Assembly: GCA_963675135.1 (NCBI GenBank)
Contig: OY776128.1
Coordinates: 75,398,670 to 75,462,669, forward strand
DNA length: 64,000 nt
Reading direction: 5' to 3'
DNA from: Galeopsis tetrahit
Lineage: Eukaryota > Streptophyta > Magnoliopsida > Lamiales > Lamiaceae
Notes under the pieces: generated by a model
Told to the model about the DNA's origin: nothing
Seen by the model: the letters and a program-made list of their open reading frames with translations, nothing else
The model's database searches: none
Shown: one piece after another, positions 25,643 through 37,419 of the stretch
Position numbering within the stretch: position 1 is the stretch's first letter
How the letters are laid out: each line of letters begins with the position of its first letter
Position numbers and translations under genes: made by a program

Positions 25643-25875
25643 GGGTTGGTCTGCTATGGACTCGAGTGCATGTTGTGCACCCTAGTCCATGTTACACTTT
25701 TCAGTTACTGACTTACAATTTTTAGTAAATGGTGTTGCATTTTTCAATTATTAAACTGTATAAGTAATAATTGAAAAGTGCAACACCATTTACCAAAAAG
25801 TGTAAGTCAGTAAACTGAAAAGTGTACATGAACTAGGGTGCACAGCATGCACTCGAGTGCATACTAGAATTTACC
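25643..25875. mobile_element. Mutator-like element C: 233-bp foldback member of the element A family
   Basis: It starts GGGTTGGTCTGCTATGGACT and ends CATACTAGAATTTACC. A perfect 9-bp duplication, TATATAAGT, flanks it (25634-25642, 25876-25884). The two arms of about 95 bp pair through CTCGAGTGCATG, TGTGCACCCTAGT and ACACTTTTCAGT. The GTTGGTCT end and the (inverted) GGTAAATTCT end match the right and left ends of elements A and B. Confidence 0.88.
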
Positions 25876-25884
25876 TATATAAGT

Positions 25885-28149
25885 TTGAATATGTCAAAAG
25901 TTTTTGGTTTTCTTTCTACCATCAACTCATCAAGTGATAAAATAATGAGCAACGTGCTCCTTCTAACTTTTGTTCCTTTTAATAGTCCGTTAACATTAGT
26001 TTTAACCTGCAGATCAGCAAATATATGAACTTAAAAAATAAAAGCAACATTCAGATTCCAAAAATAAAAATAAAAGATCATACTGAAACAAACATGATCA
26101 AGTTAATTTAACTCTCAGTTCTTGTCTAATAAAACATAATCAATTAAAATGAAAAAGTGAAACAAGATCCCATTTTCCATAGCATATCCCACACATAAAA
26201 TAAAATCCATAGAATCTTAAATATATGAAATTAGTGATAGGAAATACAATTAATCAAGGAAAAATCAAGATAACATGCAGGTACTCTCATTAGATAATGA
26301 TTCTTTATTGATCAGTTTACATGTTATTCTCAGCTTCTAGAACCTTGAGTTCTGTCAGAAAATCGATTTCAATAGGGATACACACCAACCTGTTTATTTC
26401 AATGTGAAAACTATTGTGTTTATTTTGACATATTCTTATTGTGTCGTGTTCGTATTTGACATTATCGTGTCACTATCATGTTGATACGAAAAATGACACG
26501 ACAACACAATTTGTTAGGTCTTATATTATGTCCATGTTAATGGTGACTTTTGTAAAAAGATTTTCATAATTTTAGTCATTTGTTTTTTTATTGAGACAAT
26601 AAATATGTATTTTAAAATTTTAATAGAGTGTGTGATTGGAAATTTATATACAACCTAATATATACTATATTAGAACCAATATATACTATATTAAAACTAA
26701 TACTATATTACATATGAAAGTAATACTTTATTGTGTGTGGACAAGTACTATACATTTTTTTTAGTATGGAGCTTATAAGTTATATTATATTATATTTAAA
26801 ACTATAAGACACTAGATTTTATACATGCATATGAACAAAATTTATATTTGAAAGTTTCAGTAGAGGGTATAATTGAAAATGAATATACGAACTAATATTA
26901 TACTATATTAGAACTAATACTATATTGTGTGTATACAAATACTATACGTTTTTCAAGTTTAGAGCTTATAACATACTCCATCATATTATATTCAAAATTG
27001 GAAGACATGAGATTTTATACATGTATATGAACTAAAATTATATTATATATGCACTAATATTATACTATATATGAACTGCTACTATACATTTTTTCAACTA
27101 ATACTATACCACAATATTTGTCAATTAACAGCATAATACGTTTACACTAAAATTAATGTTCATAACAAACTAAAATAAATCTAGATCTTCTAAAAAAAAA
27201 ATCTAGATGATTTAAGAAAATCGAGGTTCAAATAGAATGTATATATTCAGTTCAAATATGTATAGTATTAAATCACATACTCAATTGTGTATTTGTGTTA
27301 TTTCATACGAGCAATATCAACGGATAATAACAAATAACCTCGCTTTATTAATCTTATTTAAGAAGTTAAGAAATGACAAAGTATGCAAAATATTTATTTT
27401 TTAAAATCATACGATGAATAGTGTAAGAATCTCGATACATTTCATTTGATGCTGATAATTTTTTTCCTTCATCTATGAACCTAGTTCTTTTAAAATATTG
27501 ATCATTTTGATTTTTTGCAATTCTTTAACCATCCTCTTAAAATTACATCACACTCTGACTCTACTTATATATTTTACCTATTTATTGCAAATGGAAAATT
27601 TTAAAAGTAATTAATTTATAGTGAACTAATTAATAGTACAACATTTTGTTCATTGTAAGATACTAAGATATGAAGATGTTTAAAATTAATAAATTATTAA
27701 ATTACTGCGTTAACACATACTCCTAACATATAAAATTCATAAAAAAATAGAAAGATAAAAAGGTTCATTAAAATAGATGAAAATTGAAAATTTAAAAATA
27801 ATATATTATTAATGTACTACTTAATATATAAAAAAATATTAATTAATAATTATTAGTTAAAAAAATATTAATTAATAATTATTAAAAGATTTTATTAAAA
27901 TAGAAGAAATTTGAGGAAAATAAAAAACAAACGCTGAGAATGGGGTTTGATCCCACAACATTGGGCAAGGGATCTCAACAGCTTTGCCAATAAACTAATT
28001 GCATCACATATTAAATTTTCACCACCTGTTTATTAATTCGATTTTATTTGTTGAATCCATTTTCTAAAATTGATCTAGTTACGTACATGTAACTAGTACA
28101 CAAGAGTACAACTCAATTTTAATATAACATATATCAATCATTCATATAA
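25885..28149. other. AT-rich intergenic DNA
   Basis: No gene. 26640-27110 is rich in degenerate TACTATATTAGAACTAATAC phrases. 27935-28010 on the minus strand has a tRNA-like pair of motifs (TTAGTTTATTGGCAAAGC and GTGGGATCAAACCCC), probably a SINE or tRNA relic. Confidence 0.4.
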
Positions 28150-28159
28150 TGAAATAAAA

Positions 28160-29377
28160 GAGGAAATATTTGTTTTAGTCCAATAACTTTGAGTTATTCC
28201 AAAATAAATCCTTTAAGTTTTTAACTTTACAAAATACATCATATATCTTATAAGCTATTAATTTTTGTCCTTTTTTAAATCTATTTTAGTCCTTTAAGTT
28301 TAAACTCCAATTTTAATCATTTAAATATAATAAAATCTAAAAACTTTAATAAATTTTTTAAAAAAAAATACTGATTTTAATGTATAATTTTTTTAAAACA
28401 TCATTAAAATATATATTTTTTAAAATTAAATAAAAACATCATTAAAATCTTAATTATGCTTAAATTCTACCTAGCCATTTTTTTCTAATTAATAAAAAAT
28501 ATAAAAATTTGAAAATAAAAATAGATACTAAAATCTAGAAAATTGAAAGAAAATTATAAATATGTTAAAAAAAATGGACAACTCCAACTACCCCTGTCAT
28601 ATTCCCAAAATGTAAATTATAGTATAATTTATATAATAAATTGAACGAGATTATACGAGATTTTATGTATCCGTAGACCTCTCATCCAAGAAATTATTTT
28701 CCGAACTAATTGAACACAAGTATAATTAAATCTAAACTCTATAAATAATTACTGTGATAAACATAATATTAAATCATATAAAAACGCATTCCAATTAATT
28801 TAATGCACGTTTATTAAGTTTTGAAATTCTTATTTAAGCTTGTTTGATAATTATAAGAGTAGAACTCAAACGAGCTTTAATCGAGTCGAAATTAATTTAA
28901 ACCCTAAACCCGTGTCATAATCCCTAAATGTAAATTATAAATTATTATATAAATCAAATAATTTACATTTAGAGAATATGACCGGGGTAGTTGGAATTGT
29001 CCCTTTTTTTAATATATATTTATAATTTTCTTTCAAATTTCTAGATTTTAGTATATATATATATATATATTTTTTTTTTTCGAATGTTTATATTTTTAAT
29101 TAATTAGGGAAAAATGGCTAGGTAGAATTTGAGCATAATTAAGATTTTGATGATGTTTTTATTTAATTTTAAAAAATATATATTTTAATTATGTTTTTAA
29201 AAAAATATACTTTAAAATCAGTATTTTTTTTTCCAGATTTTATTATATTTAAATGATTAAAATTGGATTTTAAACTTAATAGCTGGTAAGATATAGGATG
29301 TATTTTGTAAAGTTAAAAACTTAAAGGATTTATTTTGGAATAACTCAAAGTTACCGGACTAAAACAAATATTTCCTC
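28160..29377. mobile_element. Foldback Mutator-like element with about 450-bp arms
   Basis: The ends GAGGAAATATTTGTTTTAGT and their inverse are flanked by a perfect 10-bp duplication, TGAAATAAAA (28150-28159, 29378-29387). The arms (about 28160-28622 and 28960-29377) match closely throughout. The spacer is about 340 bp and non-coding. Target length and long arms fit foldback MULEs. Confidence 0.9.
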
Positions 29378-29387
29378 TGAAATAAAA

Positions 29388-30446
29388 TATGAAACATGAA
29401 AATTGAAGGTGACGATCTCATTCAAAAACATTATGTGGAATGCAGAAAATTGTTAGTTTAGTTTTGGTCTGAATTCTCACATTCAAAATTGATCTGAGAA
29501 GCTAGTATTCATGATGGATTTTTGTTTTTCACTTGGCATATATGTTAATGATGTTCTTGTTTGAACGAGGACAAGTGTGAACAATTTTACAGTCGGACCG
29601 GAATTTTTTTTTGAAATCGGACCGATCGGTTAGTTTTCGATCCGAATCTATCAAATTTTAGAATTTCGGGTTTCGGTCCGATTTAAAATCGGAATTTACG
29701 AATTCAGACCTGCAGAAACTCGGATTTTTTATTTTATGTATATTTTTTTTTAATAATACACTCTCATTTATTTCTTCCATTAAGACTCTAAAAAATAATA
29801 GAAACGCAATATGCTTAAAACCTAGTAATTGGTATAGATGTGAGGTGAAAATGTTGAAATTTATTACATTTTAATTAACCAAAATTCAGTTTACTTTAAA
29901 GTGCCAAAAAAATTATTAATAATATAGTAAATAAAATTCACATTGGGGAGATTGATCTTCAATAAAGAGCCAATATTTTAATTTTCATACTCAAATTCAT
30001 CATTGTCATTCTTACTTCCCTAAACTTGAAAAAACTTTAAAACAATACTACTTACAAAAATAAAAAATAAATTTTAAACTAATTTGATTATATTTATAAA
30101 AGGTATAGGTAGAAAAATTATGTGCTATGAAAAATAAAAAGTATAAATATAATTTTGTTAAGAGAAAAAGTTTATAGTATATTTGATAAATGAAAACTCT
30201 CTTATGCAATTGAGTATATAGATACACTTAAATTTTAATGTTCAATTTACTCGATTTAATATTTGATTTAACATTTAATTCAATTCAACGGAGCTCACCC
30301 AAATATTACTCATTGATAAAATGTAAAAAGTATGAATATAATTTAATTTTAAAAATATATCCCTTCAAAACGTTTTATTCACAAATCAATAATTTTTATC
30401 TCTCTCACAAAATATTTCATTCAAGAAACAAACTAGCCAACTAGCT
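29388..30446. other. AT-rich intergenic DNA
   Basis: No gene. 29590-29740 has the GGACCGAT/TCGGTCCG-type wording common in dispersed plant repeats. Confidence 0.4.
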
Positions 30447-30533
30447 ATGGCAAAGATGTGATTAGTGATCTTAGCAACATTGCTTGTGATGAGCAATTTT
30501 GATCGATCATCAGCTTCAGAGGTGAATGTGAAG
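30447..30533 (+). pseudogene. Broken first exon of a small secreted-peptide-like gene
   Basis: ATGGCAAAGATG is followed at once by a TGA (30459-30461). The same frame then runs on with a hydrophobic signal-peptide core (LVILATLLVMSNF) and a small-residue cleavage-like site (SSAS), ending at a donor-like AAG|GTAAAG. The mature part is not identified. The early stop makes it a relic unless translation starts later. Confidence 0.4.
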
Positions 30534-32449
30534 GTAAAGCATCCCTCGACAATTTAAAATTTGTTCCTTGTTGGCCATTTACCAAATGTCTTTACCCATT
30601 TTGCTCGTTTACTATTTCTCATTTTTAAATATCCACACCAAAGTCGTCCAGTGACAATTCAAAATTTGTTCCATTTTGACCATTTACCAAATGTCCTCCT
30701 AGTCCACCAAATGTTGCTCGTAAACAATTTACTATTCCTCATTTTTTCTACCTCCACACCAAAGTCGACTCTTGACAATTCAAAATAAGTGTTTGATGGG
30801 AATCATTATGATAAAAATAGTTACTCCCTCGATTTCATAAAATTTATCGCATTATAATAAAAATAAACACAACATGACACATAGTTTCCCTATATTAAGA
30901 TGTTACAGCATATTATTACATCTATTTAAGATTGAATAAAATAAATGAAATGTCTTGTGAAAGACCGTTTTTATTCTTATGTCTGAGCTATAAACCTTTT
31001 TAATGTTATTTGATAATCAATGTGTAAGTTGTTTTTAAAACCGATCACTATTTATCATGTTGTAAGTTTTAAATAAATGGGCTCACACTACTTCTATTGT
31101 AACTTATAATTGTCTTAATTATTTTTTATACGTTGTTATTTTTTTATAAATTGTTATTGTACTTTTAAAATAAAAAATTTAGGTTCGACTCTTTAGTTAG
31201 TAGTGGCAACCCGAGTTTAGAGTGTTTAAACTCATTATGAATTGAGAGTGTTACAAATAACTACATCTTAATATGTGTAAACTTATTATAAGTACGTACT
31301 ACTTTATTAGTCTAGATAATTAATTTTAATTGAAAGCACATATCCCATGTTGTAAAGAAATATTTTCTTGTCATTCAACTTGGGGTTTTTTATTAAATTA
31401 AACATAATGTTTCGGCTTAATTACGTTTAATGAAGGACTGTGTTTGCATTAGTAACTTAAACTTTTTGTTAAATTTTCCAACTAATTTTACAATTGGAAT
31501 TTCCTAACTGAGTCAAATCATGCATTATTCATTGTACAATTCGATCAAGTACAGAAAAGATCATGCAAATGTACGTACAACTTTCCATTTCTTGAATAAT
31601 AAAATATTTTTTTTCTAGAATATTTCTGGTGTATTACAAATGTACAATTTTCCATTTCTTGAATAATAAAATATTTTTTTTGAATTTCTTAAAAAAAATA
31701 TTCTAGAATATTTTAATTTTTTCTTAAAAAGATCATGTCATTACTTTTACACTTTTTCCAATAACATTTTTTTAACTTTATTCATATAACTTTACAAACA
31801 CTACAAGAAAATAATTAATTGGCTAGGGAATATTTTGTAGGCAATAATTCCAATTTTGTAGGCATTTATATTTACCTACGGAATACCAACGAAAACCATT
31901 CGTATGGAATTCGCTCGTAGGTAATTCGGTTGCTCACGAAAATTTAATCCGTAGGCAATTACCTACCACATTTTCGTAGCAAATTCATAACATTTCGGTA
32001 GGTAATATGATTACCATAATAAATGAAATTCCGTGAAACATTTCGTTGGTAATTCCGTAGTTAAATTCGACAACAAACATTTCGGTGGAAAATTTTTTAA
32101 TATATATTTTTTAAATTTTTTATTAATAAATTATTCTTTTAGCCTTAGCCTACAAAATAAATTCATTCAAAATTGGACCAGCCGGTTCAACCGGTCCAAC
32201 CATGAATCGATCATAAAACCGACTCAAAAAGTGTTAAAATATATAAACATTTTAAAAATACAAATTTAGGTGCACATTAGGCCCCTTTTATAATGTTTTT
32301 CTCTCATGTTTCTTGTACTCCTTATTCGATGTGGGACAAAAAATTTATGTTTGTTGGTTACTAACTTATTAATACTACTACTTTTATATTGTTTTTTTTC
32401 TTATGTTTTTTCTACTCTTTCGATGTGGGACATAATAAAGTTCATATGT

Positions 32450-32562
32450 GACAAAGTGGGATAGCTCAAGTGGTTAGAGCACCACTACCTAGGCCTTAGG
32501 TCCTGGGTTCGAGTCATGGGGACGGGAAAAAAAGGGATGGGTATTTAACTTCCAACAAAAAA
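32450..32562 (+). mobile_element. tRNA-derived SINE, copy 1
   Basis: This 113-bp unit has box A in GGGATAGCTCAAGTGGTTAG, box B in GGGTTCGAGTC and an A-rich tail. A perfect 16-bp duplication, AATAAAGTTCATATGT, flanks it (32434-32449, 32563-32578). It sits inside the CACTA element. Confidence 0.93.
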
Positions 32563-32606
32563 AATAAAGTTCATATGTTTATTTGTTATAACACTATTGC
32601 TTTTCT

Positions 32607-33262
32607 AAGTTCCTAGCTAATTTTGTAGGTAATACAATTAGATAATTTATACATATAAATAGCTAGGAAAATTTTCGTAGGTAAATAAATAAACAAATCA
32701 CCTACAATTATTTTGGTAGGGAAATGCTATTTTGCCTACGAATTATTTTGTAGGTAAATCAATATTTTCTAAGTTCCTAGCTAATTTTGTAGGTAATACA
32801 ATTAGATAATTTATACATATAAATAGCTAGAAAAAATTTCGTAGGTAAATAAATAAACAAATCACCTACAATCATTTTGGTAGGAAAATGATATTTTGCC
32901 TACGAATTATTTTGTAGGTAAATCAATATTTTCTAAGTTCCTAGCTAATTTTGTAGGTAATACAATTAGATAATTTATACATATAAATAGCTAGAAAAAA
33001 TTTCGTAGGCAAATATATAAACAAATCACCTACAATCATTTTGGTAGGGAAATGCTATTTTGCCTACGGATTATTTTGTAGGTAAATCAATATTTTTTAA
33101 GTTCCTAGCTAATTTTGTAGATAATACAATTAAATAATTTATACATATAAATAGCTAGGAAAGTTTTCGTTGGTAAATAAAAATAAATCACCTACAACCG
33201 TTTCGGTAGGAAAATGCGATTTTACCTACGGATTATTTTGTAGGTAAATCACCATCAGATTT
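32607..33262 (+). repeat. Four tandem 164-bp repeats in the CACTA element
   Basis: The phrase AAGTTCCTAGCTAATTTTGT recurs at 32607, 32771, 32935 and 33099, exactly 164 apart. The last copy is the most diverged. Confidence 0.92.
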
Positions 33263-33830
33263 TTCCTTGGTAATTTCGTGGGTGAAAATGTGTAAAATAA
33301 TTTATAAAGATTCGTATGCAATCTGTAGGTAATTCTAAATATTTAAAGACGAAATTATTTTCGTTGGAAAATTCTGTAGGCAATTCATCAATTTTTTGTA
33401 GTGAAAATTACTCATCACTCAACTCATTACATTTTTTTCTTAAGAAGTGTGCACATTTTATGGTGCAAACCTTATGGGAACGGAGAGAGTATATCAGAGT
33501 ATTACTTTTTTTAATTTAATATTTTATATATTTATACAAATAAAAGTGAGATGTTTTTAATATTGAATTGACTAATTAATTCATTGTAAAATAAATTGTA
33601 CGTTGATGTTAAAATAAAATAGTACCGTGTATTTTCTAACTGTGTGTTAGATTAAATTAATCTCATCTCTTACTTCCACTATATATAACTTACTTATCCT
33701 CACTTATCCCTCATTCCCTCTTCAACTATCATCATCATATATTATATCTTTACATCCTTCCGTATCACAAACATCATCTTACCTACACACCCAACATAAT
33801 TTGATAAACCAGAGTTCTAAAAACATTGAG

Positions 33831-35869
33831 ATGAAGGTACATGTTACCTTAAAATTATAAATAAATCCACATTTAGCCTAACAAATAATTACATGCGAGA
33901 TTTTCTCTTTGATATATCATACAACCCTCTTTAATGTACAGGGTTCCTCGGAATTCGGTGCAAGAAATTGTGTATAGCTCCCGCTCCGTCTTTACATAGA
34001 GACGTTCTAATGCGGATATAGTTTATGATTAGGGAATATATAATTCCTTTGATCACCCTATTCATGGATTAGAGTAAATCTCAGAAAAAGTCTTAAGAAA
34101 ATTGTCGATGTTAAAACCTAAGAAAAAGGGTGTTCAATTTGTAGCTATTCATGTGGACGAACGGTTCTTTTGACAACGGAGGAAGAGCCTACAAGTCAGG
34201 AAAATTGATCGACGCAAAAATTGTAGAAGTGAAATTGCCTCTTCAAAAACTTTGGTTGGCGCCAGTTAAAAAAAAATAGTATTATCATTTTTTTTGCCAT
34301 GTATTAATAAAACTTTAATTTTCATTTATTTTTAGCAAATAATTTTAATTTTTACTTCTTTCATTAATAAAAAAAAAAATACAAAAAAAATTCACAAAAA
34401 CTACCAGTCTACGAAAATAAATATAAAAATCACAAAATCAACAATTTTACAATAATTTTAATTTTTCTTCTTTCACATATGGAAAAAAAAAATCAAAATA
34501 AACTCCCAAAAATAAAATTAACAAAAAATATCAAAATAAATATAAAATTAAAAAAATCAACAAATTTACAATAATTTTAATTTTCCTTCTTTCACAAATT
34601 AACATAAAAATAAAACTCCCAACAACAAATAAATAATTTTGCACCGACGAAGAAATAAAATTTGCATCAACGAATAAACTATTTGCATCAATGATAAAAT
34701 AATTTGCACTAATAGTTCTAGTAAAAAAATCGATGCATACCTTCATTTCCATTTCAAACTTGAAAAAAAAAAAGTCTAAAACCTTTTTTTTTTTTTTTCA
34801 TTTTACAAACTCAAAAATTTGTTCACTGCAACCTTCTTTTAAACTCAAAAATTTGTCAACTGCATACCTTCCCATTTTACAATATTTTTCTTCTTCTGAT
34901 TTAGAAATACACAAGCTTTTTCTTTAAATTTGGTAATTCTCTTTAAATTTTGTTATTTATATAAATATTTACATGTAATTTGTTTAATATACTAATGAGT
35001 TAAAAATGGTTTCAGTTGTTGGACGTGACAATTTCAGTTGTTAATTGGACGTGGCGATTTGTAAGAGATTATAAAGAATTATCGTAAAGGTTGATAATAA
35101 TTTATTTTGATAATTGCATGATTTTTTTATTTTTATGGTGTTTGATATGTTTTATGGTTATGTTATTATTAATTTTGAGGCATTATAGAAATAGTAGATT
35201 GAATTTTGATGTAATATATGGAATATTATGTTTAATTTCATTTAATATGATGTTTGAATTTTAATGTTATATATGGAATATTGTCATACTATTTTTTTTA
35301 TGATGTTTGAATTTGTTTAATTTAAAATATGAGAATATTGAATTTTGATGTAATATATGGAAATGTTATGTTTTATTAAGTAATATATGAAAGTATTGAA
35401 TTTCGACACATATTTTTGTGTAACCTTGAAATTATAATTAAAATTACTTTTTAAGAGGCTTCACTAGATGCCTTCACAAGAGACAATTCTGGGGAATGAA
35501 AAGGTCCATCTGCCACACGGGCCTTTTACTTTATCAGAGCACGTCTATTTTCGTGTTGTCCCATTCTCGTAAACTGTGTAAAAGACTTTCTTAGCAGATG
35601 GGCCTCTTGTTATATATATATATATATATATATTTTAAATTAAGAAGTTAGGGTGGCACACAGGCTAAATTCAAAATTTCTTCCATTAAATTCAAAATTT
35701 CTTCCATTTTTATTACATTTTAGATATCATTCCTTAAAAATGTTATATTTAAAAAAAAATGTCGAATAAAACAAATGTACAAAAAATTATAGAATATAGG
35801 GAGTATTAAATTAGTCACTACTTAATTTTTTTGGGCCCCTCCATATCAAAATCTGGATTCACCCCTGCT
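33831..35869. other. AT-rich intergenic DNA with minor repeats
   Basis: 34340-34600 holds three decayed direct repeats (AATTTTAATTTTTxCTTCTT at about 34341, 34454 and 34573). A (TA)n run lies near 35613-35632. 33940-33980 has a short exon-like piece ending GCAAGAAATTGTGTATAG. No intact gene. Confidence 0.4.
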
Positions 35870-36910
35870 AGTAACAACTAAAATTTAGAGTGTTTATCGT
35901 CCATGTTAGTAACAACTAAAATTTAGAGTGTTTAAACTTCAAGTGCTTTGAGTGCTGCAAATTTGAATTTAGGGGTGTTACAAATAACTGCATCTTAAGA
36001 TGTAAACTTATAGTGGTGTCGAAAAAAAAAAAAGATGTAAACTTATAGTACTACTTTATTAGCCTAGATAATTTTAATTAAAAGCACCAATCCCATGTTA
36101 TTAAAAGCACCAATCCCATGTTGTAAAGAAATATTTTCTTTGTCATTCAACTTAATTGGGGTTTTTGATTAAATTAAACATAATGATTCGGCTTTATTAC
36201 TTTTTATAATGAAGCTAGCACTGTGTTTGCATTAGTAACTCAATTTTTTTGTTAAATTTTCCAACTAATTTTATCAATTTCCTAACTCAGTCAAATCATG
36301 TCTTATTCATTGTACAACTAGATGAAGTACAGATCATGTGAATGTACAATTTTCCATTTCTTGAATAATAAAATAATTTTTTTCTAGAATATTTCTGGTG
36401 TATTACAAATGTACAACTTTCCTATTTCTTGAATGATAAAATAATTTTCTTGAATTTCCTAAAAAAAAATTAGAATAATTAATCTTTTTTTTTTTGAAAA
36501 GATCATAACTCTTTTCAATTACATTTTTTTTATTTTATTCATATAACTTTACAAAATTATATGTCAACACTATACTTTTTAAGAGCGAGACGGAGGGAGT
36601 ATATCATATTACTTTTATAATTAAATATTGTATATATTTATACAAAAAAAATTTAGATGTTTTTAATATTGAATTTGACTAATTAATAAATTTATTGCAA
36701 AAGAAATTGTACAATGTGTTGATGTCCAAATAAAAAAAAATTACCGTGTTTATGTACAAGATCAAAAACAATTTTTGTGTGATTCGATCGATCATGCGTT
36801 GTGTGTTGGATTAAACTAACCTCATCCCTTACTACTCCCCTATATATAACTTACTCACCCTCACTCACCCTTCATCCCCTCATCAACTATTATTCCTTCA
36901 CCCTTGATCT
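35870..36910 (+). repeat. Duplicated unit, copy II (promoter region)
   Basis: A second copy of the block order seen at 31010 and 43570. It ends with CCTATATATAACTTACTCAC at 36838 and a CCCTTCATCCCCTCATCAAC leader. A truncated Stowaway-like end (GACGGAGGGAG) is at about 36589. Confidence 0.7.
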
Positions 36911-37079
36911 ATAATGGCAGATAATATTGATGATCGTGAAATTGAAGAAGGGCTGTAGTTATTTATTAATCAATATCAATAACTACAGCCCTTCTTCAAT
37001 TTCACGATCATCAATATTATGTGCCATTATAGATCGTGAAGGAATAATAGTTGATGAGGGGATGAAGGGTGAGTGAGGG
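36858..37079. repeat. Large hairpin: promoter leader and exon 1 duplicated in inverted orientation
   Basis: Arms 36858-36963 and 36978-37079 are nearly perfect inverse copies around a 14-base loop. They contain the leader CCTTCATCCCCTCATCAACT and the first codons of the small gene. The difference is a CCTT insertion and one substitution. A transcript would fold into a long double-stranded stem. Confidence 0.93.
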
Positions 37080-37419
37080 AAGAAGGGATTTACCTGGACG
37101 AGGTTAGTGGTCGAGCCTACGTCATAATTTGTGTCGGGATGAAATTGAAGAAGGGGCTGAGGTGACTGTAATCATTGATTATAACAATGAGTTGGTAAGT
37201 TATTCAAATATTTTCAAAAAAAATTTGCTAGTAGAATTTAAATGTATTAATTAATGAGATTATTACTATTTGTTAATTAACTTTTTTTGATAGGTAAACT
37301 CAAATGAATTGGTGAATAACCTTGTTCGCCTGGAGCAGGAGGTGGAACGATACAAGGATGAAATTGATGCTGCAGAACCGAAAGTCGAAATATCAACCAG
37401 AGATGCTTCAAAAGAATGA
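36914..37419 (+). pseudogene. Small two-exon gene broken by an inverted duplication
   Basis: ATGGCAGATAATATTGATGA opens a frame (MADNIDDREIEEGL) that stops at 36957 because a hairpin has been inserted. After the hairpin the exon resumes (AEVTVIIDYNNEL) to a donor GTTG|GTAAGT at 37194. The acceptor TTGATAG at 37293 is followed by exon 2, 37294-37419. Exon 2 encodes a helical, charged segment (NNLVRLEQEVERYKDEIDAA) and ends with TGA. The two exons are in phase. I do not recognise the family. Copy III of the unit has a more damaged homologue. Confidence 0.5.

Larger units (their letters stand above)
31799..33403. mobile_element. Non-autonomous CACTA element with 164-bp tandem repeats
   Basis: It starts CACTACAAGAAAA and ends TTTTTTGTAGTG, the signature termini of CACTA (En/Spm) elements. 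A 3-bp duplication, AAA (31796-31798, 33404-33406), flanks it. No transposase. Sub-terminal TTCGTAGG/CCTACGAA repeats fill both ends. Internal features are four 164-bp tandem repeats and a SINE. It interrupts a truncated Stowaway-like sequence. Confidence 0.93.
31010..33830 (+). repeat. Duplicated unit, copy I (promoter of a small gene), split by a CACTA element
   Basis: Blocks such as TTTAGGTTCGACTCTTTAG, TGTTACAAATAACTACATC, TCCCATGTTGTAAAGAAATA and the TATA/leader CTATATATAACTTACT recur in the same order at 35870-36910 and 43570-48500. In this copy the insertion at 31799-33403 separates the halves. The leader is followed by ATGAAG|GTACATG (33832) and an acceptor-like TGTACAG at 33940, so a spliced short gene may once have been here. 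Confidence 0.65.

Noticed and set aside
32450..32562. A functional tRNA gene
   Set aside because: Boxes A and B are present, but the acceptor stem does not close, and target duplications plus an A tail show a SINE.
32607..33262. CRISPR-like regular spacing
   Set aside because: These are contiguous 164-bp tandem repeats without unique spacers, inside a plant CACTA element.
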